Source: Salibaculum sp035270045
GTDB taxonomy: Bacteria > Pseudomonadota > Alphaproteobacteria > Rhodobacterales > Rhodobacteraceae
Assembly (NCBI RefSeq): GCF_035270045.1
Contig: NZ_DATFIP010000031.1
Span: forward strand, 1 to 64,000
Direction of reading: 5' to 3'
DNA length: 64,000 bases
Positions 34,555 to 43,773 of this stretch are shown piece after piece (within the stretch, counting starts at the first letter, position 1; every line of letters begins with the position of its first letter). Position numbers and translations under genes: made by a program. The notes under the pieces were generated by a model. It was not told the origin of the DNA and did not search any database. It saw only the letters and a list, made by a program, of their open reading frames with translations.

Positions 34555-34911
34555 ATGCGTGGAATTTTCTTTGCTTTTATACTGTGCGTTTCCGGAGGCA
34601 CCGTTGCGGCCTTCGAAAGGGTGGATGACAAGGGCCGGTTTCTGGATCTTGTCGCCGACAAGGAATTGCGTCTTGGACTTTTCGGCGTCAGCCTGCATGT
34701 TGGCGAGGAAGGCACGATCTCCGGGTCGGCTGCAGGTTGGGACCTGACCGGCACGTGGGCGTGGCATGACGGCTACTTTTGTCGCGAGATCGACTGGTCA
34801 GGCACCGAGATTTCCTACAACTGCCAACTTGTGGAGCATCGCAACGGTGAGCGCATCCGCTTTACCGTCGATCAGGGCGCGGGGCGACAGGCCACCTTCA
34901 GCCTGCGATAG
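34555..34911 (+). CDS. Small secreted protein of unknown function
   Basis: 118 residues: a signal peptide (about 1–19, ending VAA) and a mature domain with GEEGTISGSAAGWDLTGTWAWHDGYFCREIDWSGTEISYNC. Two cysteines (in YFC and YNC) could form a disulphide. Homologues in Rhodobacteraceae follow dapB and are sometimes mislabelled dihydrodipicolinate reductase; it has no nucleotide-binding fold. GGAGG is 7 nt before the start. It lies 57 nt after dapB and may be cotranscribed with it. Confidence 0.75.
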   Translation: MRGIFFAFILCVSGGTVAAFERVDDKGRFLDLVADKELRLGLFGVSLHVGEEGTISGSAAGWDLTGTWAWHDGYFCREIDWSGTEISYNCQLVEHRNGERIRFTVDQGAGRQATFSLR

Positions 34912-34913
34912 GA

Positions 34914-35090
34914 TCAAAAGTCGTAGGCGATGCCTTTCTTTTCCCAGTCGCCGTAGCGGACGGGTTCAGGCCCGTCCCGGCCTCCAAGTTCGACTGGAAG
35001 ATCCTCGGGTGCGGCGGCCTTTCGGCGCTCGGCGGCCTCGGCCAGGGCGCGTTTGGCGGCGTCGGGCAGGTCCTTCGGGGTCTCGCTCAT
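34914..35090 (-). CDS. DUF1674 protein (SDHAF4-like succinate dehydrogenase assembly factor)
   Basis: 58 residues ending in GGRDGPEPVRYGDWEKKGIAYDF, the DUF1674 signature. Mitochondrial SDHAF4 protects flavinylated SdhA before complex II assembly; the alphaproteobacterial members are presumed equivalents. The start at 35090 is chosen because AAGGA lies 7 nt upstream; the ATG at 35096 is too close to it. No sdh genes are nearby. It converges on the secreted-protein gene and is divergent from rsmB. Confidence 0.85.
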   Translation of the reverse strand: MSETPKDLPDAAKRALAEAAERRKAAAPEDLPVELGGRDGPEPVRYGDWEKKGIAYDF

Positions 35091-35157
35091 CTTCATGTCC
35101 TTGTAAGGCTGACGCGCCTGATATAGGCCGCAGCAATCCGTCGGCCAAGGGGGCGCC

Positions 35158-36438
35158 ATGTCTCGGGACACGTCACAGCAAGGACTGGCGCCGCGCCGCG
35201 CGGCGCTGCATTTGCTCGACCAGGTGACGGGGGAACAGCGCCCGATGTCCGAGCTGCTGTCCGAGGGCGCGCTGGATCACCTGGATCCCGAGGGTCGCGC
35301 CCGCGCACAGCGCCTGGCCACCCAGACCCTGCGCGGCCTGCCGCGGGCCGATCGGATGTTGGCACGGTTCCTGCAAAAGACCCCACCGTTGCACGTGCGC
35401 AACATCTTGCGCCTGTCCACGATCGAGCTGGCCGGGGGCGAGGCCGCGCATGGCGTGGTCAACGCCGCCGTTGCGATGGTCGGAATGAACAAGCGCACCG
35501 CTGGCATGAAGGGGCTGGTCAATGCCGTCCTGCGCAAGGTGGCCGCCGACCTGCCAGGGGGCTGGGACAAGCTGGCGGTGCCACGCCTGCCGAAGTGGCT
35601 GCGCGAGCCGTTGAAAGCGGCCTATGGGCCGCAGGTCGTGGCGGAAATCGAGCGGGCGCATTTCGCTGGGGCGCCGCTGGACCTGACCGCCAAGACCGAT
35701 CCCCAGGCCGTGGCCGAGGCCGTTGGCGGCACGGTTCTGCCCACGGGCACCGTGCGGCTGGCCAAGGGCCGGCAGGTCTCTGGATTGCCGGGGTATGAGG
35801 CGGGCGATTGGTGGGTTCAGGATGCTGCCGCCGCGCTGCCCGCGCGCATGTTGGCCGCGCAGCCGGGCGAGCGGGTGCTGGACCTTTGCGCCGCGCCGGG
35901 CGGCAAGACCCTGCAGCTGGCCGCGACCGGCGCCGAGGTTACGGCGCTGGACATCTCCGATGGGCGCATGGGACGTGTGCGCCAGAACCTGAAACGCGCT
36001 GGTCTGAGCGCGGATCTGGTCGTCGCCGATGCCCTGACCTACGAGGCCGCGCCCTTTGACGCGATCCTGCTGGACGCGCCCTGTTCGGCGACGGGCACGA
36101 TCCGCCGCCACCCTGACCTGCCCCATGCACGGGACGGGTCGGATTTCCAGAAACTTTTTCAGCTTCAAGCGGCGCTGATCGACCGGGCGCTGGCCCTGCT
36201 CAAGCCCGGCGGACGGCTGGCCTTTTGCACCTGCAGCCTGTTGCCCGACGAGGGCGAGGTGCAGGTGGAAGCGGCGCTCGCGCGTCACCCGGAATTGCGC
36301 GTCGAGGCGGCCGATCCGCCGGGAATGGACGCGACCTGGCACAGTGAGCCGGGCGGCCTTCGCCTGCGCCCCGATCACTGGGCGGATCGGGGCGGGATGG
36401 ATGGCTTCTACATGGCCCTTCTGCGAAAGCCTGCGTGA
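35158..36438 (+). CDS. rsmB: RsmB/NOP-family class I SAM-dependent RNA methyltransferase
   Basis: 426 residues. An N-terminal NusB-like RNA-binding domain (about 10–140) is followed by the m5C methyltransferase domain with SAM motif VLDLCAAPGGKTLQLA, motif IV LLDAPCSATGT, and CTCSLL carrying the second conserved cysteine. RsmB methylates C967 of 16S rRNA. It starts a same-strand series with heparinase, purH and lspA that is conserved in Rhodobacteraceae. Confidence 0.92.
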   Translation: MSRDTSQQGLAPRRAALHLLDQVTGEQRPMSELLSEGALDHLDPEGRARAQRLATQTLRGLPRADRMLARFLQKTPPLHVRNILRLSTIELAGGEAAHGVVNAAVAMVGMNKRTAGMKGLVNAVLRKVAADLPGGWDKLAVPRLPKWLREPLKAAYGPQVVAEIERAHFAGAPLDLTAKTDPQAVAEAVGGTVLPTGTVRLAKGRQVSGLPGYEAGDWWVQDAAAALPARMLAAQPGERVLDLCAAPGGKTLQLAATGAEVTALDISDGRMGRVRQNLKRAGLSADLVVADALTYEAAPFDAILLDAPCSATGTIRRHPDLPHARDGSDFQKLFQLQAALIDRALALLKPGGRLAFCTCSLLPDEGEVQVEAALARHPELRVEAADPPGMDATWHSEPGGLRLRPDHWADRGGMDGFYMALLRKPA

Positions 36439-36512
36439 CTTGATCCGCACCAGCCTGTATAAGCCGGGGCAACAAGAGATGCGGAACGCACCCGGTTTTC
36501 GAGGCAGCAGGA

Positions 36513-38267
36513 TTGGCCAGCAGGACCCCCAGACCCCGTTCGGGCCATGTCACGCGCATGGACAGGCTACACGCCCGTCTGGCCGCGCGGGCGCGGCCCG
36601 CAACGGGCTTCGTTTCCTCTCCCGAGCCCAAGGTGATCGGCCATTTCGCGCGCGGGCGACAGTTTCTGGCGGGCAATTTCCTGATTCATGGTGAACTGGT
36701 TGAGGCCAAGGGCCGCTCGATCTGGGAGGCCGCCGACCAGGTCGCGCATGGGCCGGAACTGGTGCAGGGGTTCACCTGGCTCGACGACCTGGCCGCCGTG
36801 GGCGACGCAAGGGCGCGGGCCACCGCGCAGGGCTGGCTCGCCGAATGGATCGAGCGCTTCGGCAAGGGCGCCGGTCCCGGCTGGACGCCTGACGTGGCCG
36901 GGCGGCGTCTTGTCCGATGGATCACCCACGGGCTGTTCCTGCTGCGCGGACAGGACAAGGCGGCCGCAGACGCCTATTACCGATCCGCCGCGCGGCAGAC
37001 GATATTCCTGTCGCGACGGTGGAGGGCCGCGCGCCCCGGTCTGCCGCGCTTCGAGGCGTTGGCCGGGTTGATCCACGCGGGGCTTTCGCTGCAGGGAATG
37101 GAGGCCCGTGTCGGCCCCGCGGTGGCGGCGCTGGCGCATGATTGCAAGGTGCAGATCGGACCCGACGGGAGTATCCCGTCGCGCAATCCCGAGGAATTGC
37201 TGCACATCCTGTCGCTGCTCACCTGGGTGAGATCGGCATTGGCAGGGGCCGACCGGGCCGCACCCGAAACCCTGTTGTCGGCCATTGCGCGGATCGCACC
37301 CACTCTGCGTGCGCTGCGCCATGCCGATGGTGGGCTGGCGCGGTTCCACGGCGGCGGCCGTGGGCTGGAGGGTTGGCTGGACCAGGCCCTTGTCGCCTCG
37401 GGCAACCGCGACCTGCCGGAGCGGCGCCTCTACATGGGCTATGGGCGACTTGCCGGTGGCCGGACGACCGTGGTGACGGACGCGGCCAGCCCGCCCGACG
37501 GGATGGCCTCGCTTGACGCCCATGCCGCGACGCTGGCCTTCGAGCTGACCTCGGGACGACGGCCGATCATCGTCAACTGCGGTTCGGGGCGCAGCTTCGG
37601 GCCCGAGTGGCGCCGGGCCGGGCGTGCCACGCCCTCTCATTCGACCCTCGTGCTCGAGGGCTATTCCTCGTCCCGGATCAGCCAGACCGCGCGCGATGGC
37701 ATCGAGCCTCTGGATGACACCCCGGGCGATGTGCGCTCGGAATTCACAGGGCTGTCCGACGGTTTGCGGCTGGCAGCGGCACATGACGGCTATCGCCGCA
37801 GTCACGGTCTGACCCATGTGCGCACCCTCGATCTTGACCATGGCGGTCGTGGTCTGGCGGGCGAGGACCTGCTTACGATCCTGGCGGACCGCGACCAGCC
37901 CGCCTTCGATGCTGCGCTGGACCGCAACAGCCTGCAGGGCATTCCCTGGCTGCTGCATTTCCACCTGCATCCCGAGGTAGAGGCCGAGATCGACCTGGGC
38001 GGGGCGGCGGTTTCGCTGACGCTGAAATCGGGCGAGATCTGGGTTTTTCGGCAAGACGGGGCCGAGACGCTGGATCTCAAGCCCTCGGTCTACCTGGAAT
38101 ACGGGCGGTTGCGTCCGCGCGTGACACAACAGGTGGTTTTATCCGGGCGCGCAATGTCCTATTCGACGCGCGTGCGTTGGTCGCTGGCAAAGGCGCAGGA
38201 CACGCCGCTGGCCGTGCGTGACCTTGAAGACCGCCTGCCAGGCACCTTTGCCGACGGAACTGACTAG
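36513..38267 (+). CDS. Heparinase II/III family protein
   Basis: 584 residues. An N-terminal helical domain (about 40–320, with GNFLIHGELVEAKGRSIWEAA) precedes a beta-sheet heparinase II/III domain (about 330–560, with FHGGGRGLEGWLDQAL, NCGSGRSFGPEWRRAGRATPSHSTLVLEGYSSS and LHFHLHPEVE). The family cleaves or binds acidic polysaccharide; its place between rsmB and purH is typical of Rhodobacteraceae, and the substrate is unknown. No signal peptide is seen. The TTG start at 36513 has GAGG 8 nt upstream; an ATG at 36558 would shorten the N-terminus relative to relatives. Confidence 0.85.
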   Translation: MASRTPRPRSGHVTRMDRLHARLAARARPATGFVSSPEPKVIGHFARGRQFLAGNFLIHGELVEAKGRSIWEAADQVAHGPELVQGFTWLDDLAAVGDARARATAQGWLAEWIERFGKGAGPGWTPDVAGRRLVRWITHGLFLLRGQDKAAADAYYRSAARQTIFLSRRWRAARPGLPRFEALAGLIHAGLSLQGMEARVGPAVAALAHDCKVQIGPDGSIPSRNPEELLHILSLLTWVRSALAGADRAAPETLLSAIARIAPTLRALRHADGGLARFHGGGRGLEGWLDQALVASGNRDLPERRLYMGYGRLAGGRTTVVTDAASPPDGMASLDAHAATLAFELTSGRRPIIVNCGSGRSFGPEWRRAGRATPSHSTLVLEGYSSSRISQTARDGIEPLDDTPGDVRSEFTGLSDGLRLAAAHDGYRRSHGLTHVRTLDLDHGGRGLAGEDLLTILADRDQPAFDAALDRNSLQGIPWLLHFHLHPEVEAEIDLGGAAVSLTLKSGEIWVFRQDGAETLDLKPSVYLEYGRLRPRVTQQVVLSGRAMSYSTRVRWSLAKAQDTPLAVRDLEDRLPGTFADGTD

Positions 38268-38290
38268 ACCTGCCCAGGGGGGCCTTTTCG

Positions 38291-39880
38291 ATGACCGACC
38301 TGCATCCAGTGCGCCGCGCGCTGCTTTCCGTTTCCGACAAGACCGGCCTGGTCGATCTGGGCCGCGCATTGGCAGGGCGCGGCGTGGAACTCCTGTCCAC
38401 TGGCGGCTCGGCCCGGGCACTGCGCGAGGCCGGGCTCGCGGTGCGGGACGTCGCCGAGGTGACGGGCTTTCCGGAAATGATGGACGGCCGGGTCAAGACG
38501 CTGCACCCGATGGTGCATGGCGGGTTGCTGGCGTTGCGCGACGATGACGCCCACCTGACGGCAATGGACGAACACGGCATCGGCGGGATCGACCTGCTGG
38601 TGGTCAATCTCTACCCGTTCGAGGCGGCGCTGGCGCGCGGTGCCGGCCATGACGAGATGGTCGAGAACATCGACATCGGCGGCCCCGCCATGATCCGCGC
38701 GGCGGCAAAGAACCATGCCTTCGTCACCACAGTGGTGGATGTCGAGGACTACGACGCCCTGCTGGCCGAACTGGAGGCCAATGATGGCCGGACCTCCTAT
38801 GCCTTTCGTCAGCGTTTCGCCCAGGCCGCCTATGCCCGCACGGCCGCCTATGATGCGGCGGTCAGCACCTGGATGGCGGACGCGATCGGGCAGGACACGC
38901 CGCGCCGCCGTGCCTTTGCCGGTGAACTGGCCCAGACCATGCGCTATGGCGAGAACCCGCATCAGAGCGCCGCGTTCTACACCGACGGCTCAGGCCGCCC
39001 CGGGGTGGCCACGGCGGTGCAACACCAGGGCAAGGCCCTGTCCTACAACAACATCAACGACACCGACGCCGCGTTCGAACTGGTGGCGGAATTCGCCCCC
39101 GGTGACGGACCCGTCTGTGCCATAATCAAGCATGCCAATCCCTGCGGCGTGGCGCGCGGCGCGACCCTGTCCGAGGCGTACCGGAAGGCCTTTGATTGCG
39201 ACCGGACCAGTGCCTTTGGCGGGATAGTGGCGCTGAACATGGATCTGGACGAGCAGACCGCGAAGGCGATCACCGGCATCTTTACAGAGGTTGTAATCGC
39301 CCCCGGTGCGACCGAGGCCGCCCGGGCCGTTTTCGCCGCCAAGACAAACCTGCGCCTGCTGACGACCGGTGGCCTGCCCGATCCCAAATCGGGGAGTTTG
39401 GCCTTCAGGCAGGTCGCGGGCGGCCTGTTGGTGCAGGACCGCGACAACGGCCATCTGCCCGAGGGCGACCTGAAGACCGCGACAAGGCGCGCGCCCACCA
39501 ATAGCGAGTTGACGGACCTGCGCTTTGCCTGGACGGTCGCCAAGCACGTCAAGTCCAACGCCATCGTCTACGCCAAGGATGGCGCCACCGTGGGGATCGG
39601 TGCGGGCCAGATGAGCCGCCTTGACAGCGCACTGATCGCGGCGAAGAAGGCTGAGCGCATGGCCGAGGCACTGGGTCTGCCGGAGCCGCTCACAAAAGGA
39701 TCGGCCGTGGCCTCGGATGCCTTTTTTCCCTTTGCCGATGGATTGATGGAGGCCGTCGCCGCAGGCGCCACAACCGTGATCCAGCCCGGTGGGTCCATGC
39801 GTGATGACGAGGTCATCGCCGCTGCCGACGACGCCGGCCTCGCGATGGTCTTCACCGGCATGCGCCACTTCCGGCATTAG
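38291..39880 (+). CDS. purH: Bifunctional AICAR formyltransferase/IMP cyclohydrolase
   Basis: 529 residues covering both domains: IMP cyclohydrolase (about 1–195, RRALLSVSDKTGLVDLGRAL, VKTLHPMVHGGLL, IGGPAMIRAAAKNH) and AICAR transformylase (200–529, RYGENPHQSAAFY, IIKHANPCGVA, KYVKSNAI-type core, GIGAGQMSR, PGGSMRDDEVIAAAD). It catalyses the last two steps of purine synthesis. The start at 38291 follows an A/G-rich Shine-Dalgarno. lspA begins 15 nt after its stop. Confidence 0.97.
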   Translation: MTDLHPVRRALLSVSDKTGLVDLGRALAGRGVELLSTGGSARALREAGLAVRDVAEVTGFPEMMDGRVKTLHPMVHGGLLALRDDDAHLTAMDEHGIGGIDLLVVNLYPFEAALARGAGHDEMVENIDIGGPAMIRAAAKNHAFVTTVVDVEDYDALLAELEANDGRTSYAFRQRFAQAAYARTAAYDAAVSTWMADAIGQDTPRRRAFAGELAQTMRYGENPHQSAAFYTDGSGRPGVATAVQHQGKALSYNNINDTDAAFELVAEFAPGDGPVCAIIKHANPCGVARGATLSEAYRKAFDCDRTSAFGGIVALNMDLDEQTAKAITGIFTEVVIAPGATEAARAVFAAKTNLRLLTTGGLPDPKSGSLAFRQVAGGLLVQDRDNGHLPEGDLKTATRRAPTNSELTDLRFAWTVAKHVKSNAIVYAKDGATVGIGAGQMSRLDSALIAAKKAERMAEALGLPEPLTKGSAVASDAFFPFADGLMEAVAAGATTVIQPGGSMRDDEVIAAADDAGLAMVFTGMRHFRH

Positions 39881-39894
39881 GGCAGGGGACCGAT

Positions 39895-40398
39895 ATGCGC
39901 CTACTGGGTATCACCGCCGTGCTGACCTTCCTGGTCGACCAGGCCATCAAGGCGCTGGTCCTGTTCGGCATCTTCGGACTGGGTTGGGGGCAGGTCACCG
40001 GCGACACGGCCCGGCTGCCCTATCCGCCCCGGGTCGAGGTGGCTGACCCTTACCTTGTGCTGACCATGGCCTGGAACCGGGGCATCAACTTCGGCCTTTT
40101 TGGCGGGCTGGACCTGCGCTGGGTGCTGGTGGGGATCGCCCTGGCGGTGTCGCTTTTCGTGGTGTGGTGGGTGAATCGGGAAAAACCCGGGCGCCGGGCC
40201 ATGATCGGTGCGGGGCTTCTTGTGGGCGGCGCGATCGGTAACGCGCTGGACCGGGTGCTTTATGGCGCGGTGGCGGATTTTCTGAACATGTCCTGTTGCG
40301 GGATCAGCAATCCCTACGCCTTCAATGTGGCCGATATCGCGATCTTTGCCGGGGCCGTCGGGCTGGTGCTTTTCGGACCTGACAACAAGAGCGCGTGA
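39895..40398 (+). CDS. lspA: Lipoprotein signal peptidase (signal peptidase II)
   Basis: 167 residues with four membrane helices. The catalytic aspartates lie in GNALDRVLYGAVADFL and FNVADIAIFAG; WNRGINFGLFGG is the other conserved block. It cleaves prolipoproteins after lipidation, serving lipoproteins such as the DUF3035 and transglycosylase proteins of this window. It follows purH closely and precedes DUF3035 by 58 nt. Confidence 0.95.
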   Translation: MRLLGITAVLTFLVDQAIKALVLFGIFGLGWGQVTGDTARLPYPPRVEVADPYLVLTMAWNRGINFGLFGGLDLRWVLVGIALAVSLFVVWWVNREKPGRRAMIGAGLLVGGAIGNALDRVLYGAVADFLNMSCCGISNPYAFNVADIAIFAGAVGLVLFGPDNKSA

Positions 40399-40456
40399 CG
40401 CGGGCAGCGGGCTGCGTTACAACATCCCGGCAAAGGGTGATTAGGGAACGACAACG

Positions 40457-40963
40457 ATGGCTAGGACGATCATTGCCATTCTGGCGCTGACAGCCTTGGC
40501 CGCCTGTGGCGGCGGCGGGGGTCTGCGCAACCTTGATGCGGGCGGCGACGGGCCGGATGAATTCGCCATTAATCCCTCCGCCCCACTGGAGATTCCCGAG
40601 AACCTGTCGAGACTGCCCGCACCCACGACCGGGGTGGCTAACCGCACCGATCCCGATCCTGCGGCCGATGCGGTGATCGCGCTGGGCGGCAACCCGGGCG
40701 CGACTATGGTCGGCGGCATCCCTGCGGGTGATTCCGCACTCGTGACCTATGCCACGCGTAACGGCGTTGACCCGGATATCCGCGCCACGCTGGCCGCCGA
40801 GGACCAGGGTTTCCGCGACCGCCGTAGCCGGTTCGGGGGGCTTTTTGCGCGCGGCGACCGGTATTTCCAAGCCTATTCGGGCCAGGCGCTCGACGCCCAT
40901 GCCGCGCTTGCGCGCTTCCGTAACGCGGGTGTCGCCGTGCCCAGCGCTCCGCCTGCGCCATAA
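40457..40963 (+). CDS. DUF3035 lipoprotein
   Basis: 168 residues. Lipobox ALAAC (about 13–17) precedes a Gly-rich stretch, then PDEFAINPSAPLEIPENLSRLPAPT, the DUF3035 hallmark. It is likely anchored in the outer membrane, of unknown function, and conserved beside lspA and the M16 pair in Rhodobacteraceae. AGGGA lies 8 nt before the start. Confidence 0.87.
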   Translation: MARTIIAILALTALAACGGGGGLRNLDAGGDGPDEFAINPSAPLEIPENLSRLPAPTTGVANRTDPDPAADAVIALGGNPGATMVGGIPAGDSALVTYATRNGVDPDIRATLAAEDQGFRDRRSRFGGLFARGDRYFQAYSGQALDAHAALARFRNAGVAVPSAPPAP

Positions 40964-41059
40964 CGGCCCGTCTCGGTGCCCTCACATCCACGTATGTCCT
41001 CTTGAACAGCCCCGCGGGCGACGTAGCTTATCGGTACGATCAATCCCTTCGGAGGCTAC

Positions 41060-42391
41060 ATGCGTTTTCTGGCAGCACTCGCGATGGCCCTTGGCCTGAC
41101 CACCGCCCTGCGTGCGGACGAGGTCACGACCACGACGCTCGACAACGGCCTGGAGGTCGTGGTGATCGAGGATCACCGTGCCCCTGCTGCCGTGCACATG
41201 CTCTGGTACCGGGCCGGGTCGGCGGATGAGCCGCCTTCATCCTCGGGCGTGGCGCATTTCCTCGAGCATTTGCTGTTCAAGGGAACGGAGACGATTGATG
41301 CTGGCGAGTTCAGTGACATTGTCGCTGCCCAGGGCGGGAGCGACAACGCCTTTACCAGCTATGACTACACGGCCTACTTCCAGCGCGTCGCCGCCGACCG
41401 CCTGCCCCTGATGATGCGGATGGAGGCGGACCGGATGAACAACCTGCGTCTGACCGAAGAGGATATCGCGACCGAGCGCGGCGTGATCCTGGAAGAACGT
41501 AACCAGCGGGTAGAGAATTCGCCTGGTGCGCTGGCCCGCGAACAGATGCGCGCGGCGCAATACCTCAACCATCGCTACGGCGTGCCCATCATCGGCTGGA
41601 AGCACGAGATGGAACAGTTGGGCATGGAGGACGCGTTGGATTTCTACGACCTTTACTATTCGCCCAACAATGCCGTGCTCGTCGTGGCCGGCGACGTCCA
41701 TCCCGACGAGGTCATCGCGCTTGCGCGGGAAACCTACGGCCCGATTCCGCGGGAACCCGACCTGCCGGAGCGTGTCCGTCCTCAGGAACCTCCGCAGACT
41801 GCCGAGCGCCGGCTGGTCTACGAGGACCCCCGGGTTTCACAACCCTATCTGACCCGAAGCTACATCGCCCCCGAACGCGACAGCGGGGCACAGGAAAAGG
41901 CCGCGGCGCTGACCTACCTGGCCGAGCTTCTGGGCGGATCGCCATTCACCTCGGCGCTGGGCGTGGCCCTGCAGTTCGACAGCCAGACAGCTGTTTATAC
42001 CTCGGCCTACTACAACGGTCGGTCGCTGGATGACACGACCTTCGGGCTGACCGTTGTTCCCGAGCAGGGCGTGACCCTGCAAAAGGCCGAGGACGCCATG
42101 GACGCTGCCATAGCCGATTTCCTGGAAACCGGTATCGAGGCCGACCGAATGGAGCGCCTGCATACCCAGTTGCGTGCCAGCGAGGTCTACGCTCGGGATG
42201 ACGTGCAGGGACTGGCCCGCCGCTATGGCGCGGCGCTGACCCAGGGTCTGACGGTCGGGGATGTGCAAGCCTGGCCCGAAACCCTGCAATCGGTCACCGA
42301 GGAAGACATCCTGACGGTGGCCCGCGAGGTGCTTGACCGCGATCGCTCCGTCACGGCCTGGGTCGTTCCCAGCCGGGAGGTGCTGCAATGA
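41060..42391 (+). CDS. M16 family zinc peptidase, active subunit
   Basis: 443 residues with a signal peptide (about 1–18). The inverted zinc motif HxxEH is H66–H70 in VAHFLEHLLFKGTE, and the distal Glu lies in ATERGVILEERNQR. A second, inactive M16 domain fills the C-terminal half (from about 225). It probably acts as a periplasmic heterodimer with the next gene, whose motif is lost. GGAGG is 4 nt upstream of the ATG. The stop overlaps the next start (ATGA). Confidence 0.92.
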   Translation: MRFLAALAMALGLTTALRADEVTTTTLDNGLEVVVIEDHRAPAAVHMLWYRAGSADEPPSSSGVAHFLEHLLFKGTETIDAGEFSDIVAAQGGSDNAFTSYDYTAYFQRVAADRLPLMMRMEADRMNNLRLTEEDIATERGVILEERNQRVENSPGALAREQMRAAQYLNHRYGVPIIGWKHEMEQLGMEDALDFYDLYYSPNNAVLVVAGDVHPDEVIALARETYGPIPREPDLPERVRPQEPPQTAERRLVYEDPRVSQPYLTRSYIAPERDSGAQEKAAALTYLAELLGGSPFTSALGVALQFDSQTAVYTSAYYNGRSLDDTTFGLTVVPEQGVTLQKAEDAMDAAIADFLETGIEADRMERLHTQLRASEVYARDDVQGLARRYGAALTQGLTVGDVQAWPETLQSVTEEDILTVAREVLDRDRSVTAWVVPSREVLQ

Positions 42392-43689
42392 AACGTCTTG
42401 TTCTGTCCCTTGCCCTTCTGCTCGCGCCGCTGACCGCACGGGCCGAGATCAACATACAGCAGGTCAAGTCTCCCGGCGGCATCGATGCCTGGCTGGTCGA
42501 GGAAGCTGCCATTCCATTCGTTGCGTTGGAAATCGTCATCGACGGGGGCGCCTCCTTGGACGAACCCGGCAAGCGCGGCGCGACCAACCTGATGATGGGC
42601 CTGTTGGAGGAAGGTGCGGGCGAAATGGATGCACGTGCGTTCCAGACTGCTCGCGAAGGCCTGGCGGCCAGCTATGGCTTCAGGGCCCGCGACGACAGGG
42701 TCGTTATCACGGCCCGCTTCTTGACCGAGAACCGGGACGAGGCCGTCGACCTGCTGCGCCTCGCGTTGACCGAGCCTCGATTCGACCAGAACGCGCTTGA
42801 CCGGGTGCGCGCGCAGGTGCTGTCGGGCATCCGCAGCGATGCCACCGACCCCAACAGCATCGCCGGGCGCACCTTCGACCGGGAAGCCTTCGGAGACCAT
42901 CCTTACGGATCGCCCATCAACGGCACCGCCGAGAGTGTGAACAGCCTGACCCGCGACGATATCGTGACGGCGCATCAAAACGCCCTGGTGCGTTCGCGCG
43001 TGCATGTTGGCGCGGCGGGGGACATCACGCCCGGGGAACTCGGCCGATTGCTCGATGAGCTGCTGGGCGATTTGCCGGCCGAAGGACCAGCCCGGCCGGG
43101 CCCGGCCGGGTTCGCGCTGGACGGTGGCACAACGGTCGTGGATTTCGAGACCCCGCAGTCAGTGGCCCTCTTCGGGCACGAGGGGCTGCCGCGCGATGAT
43201 GAGGATTTCTTCGCAGCCTATATCCTCAACGAGATTCTCGGAGGGCGGGGCGTGCAAAGCCGCCTGATGGAAGAGGTGCGCGAAAAGCGCGGCCTGACCT
43301 ATGGCGTTTCCACCTACCTTGTGCCCAAGGACCATGCGGCGCTCTACCTGGGCAACCTCGCTTCGGCCAACGACCGGATCGCCGAAGCCATCGCCGTGAT
43401 CCGGGACGAGTGGGCGCGCATGGCCGACGAAGGCGTGAGTGCCACTGTATTGGCCGATGCCAAGACCTACCTCACAGGGGCCTACCCGCTTCGCTTCGAC
43501 GGCAATGCCGAGATTGCGGGCATCCTTGCCGGCATGCAGGCCACCGGTCTGCCCTCTGACTATGTCGAGAACCGCAACGGCTATATCGAGGCGGTGACAC
43601 TGGAGGAGGTCAACCGCGTGGCCCATGAATTGCTGGACCCGGAGGCGCTGCATTTCGTGGTGGTCGGGCAGCCCGACGGCCTGGAGTAG
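42388..43689 (+). CDS. M16 family peptidase-like protein, inactive subunit
   Basis: 433 residues with a signal peptide (about 1–20). At the position of HxxEH it reads GATNLMMGLLEEGAG, so the zinc ligands are absent; the C-terminal half keeps the M16 C-domain pattern with EVREKRGLTYGVSTYL. By analogy with mitochondrial processing peptidase pairs it binds or gates substrate for the upstream active partner, to which it is translationally coupled by an ATGA overlap. Confidence 0.9.
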   Translation: MKRLVLSLALLLAPLTARAEINIQQVKSPGGIDAWLVEEAAIPFVALEIVIDGGASLDEPGKRGATNLMMGLLEEGAGEMDARAFQTAREGLAASYGFRARDDRVVITARFLTENRDEAVDLLRLALTEPRFDQNALDRVRAQVLSGIRSDATDPNSIAGRTFDREAFGDHPYGSPINGTAESVNSLTRDDIVTAHQNALVRSRVHVGAAGDITPGELGRLLDELLGDLPAEGPARPGPAGFALDGGTTVVDFETPQSVALFGHEGLPRDDEDFFAAYILNEILGGRGVQSRLMEEVREKRGLTYGVSTYLVPKDHAALYLGNLASANDRIAEAIAVIRDEWARMADEGVSATVLADAKTYLTGAYPLRFDGNAEIAGILAGMQATGLPSDYVENRNGYIEAVTLEEVNRVAHELLDPEALHFVVVGQPDGLE

Positions 43690-43773
43690 ACCACCCCGTT
43701 CCGGGCGATTTGCCCTGTCAGAATCGGCGCCCACCATGCTATCTCTTGCGGTATGGCCGTATTGGACCGCAAT

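Noticed and set aside
34555..34911. Second dihydrodipicolinate reductase
   Set aside because: The protein has a signal peptide and no nucleotide-binding motif; the name found on relatives seems to come only from its position after dapB.
36567..38129. Open frame of 520 codons on the minus strand
   Set aside because: Antisense to the heparinase gene; no domain, composition of a shadow frame.
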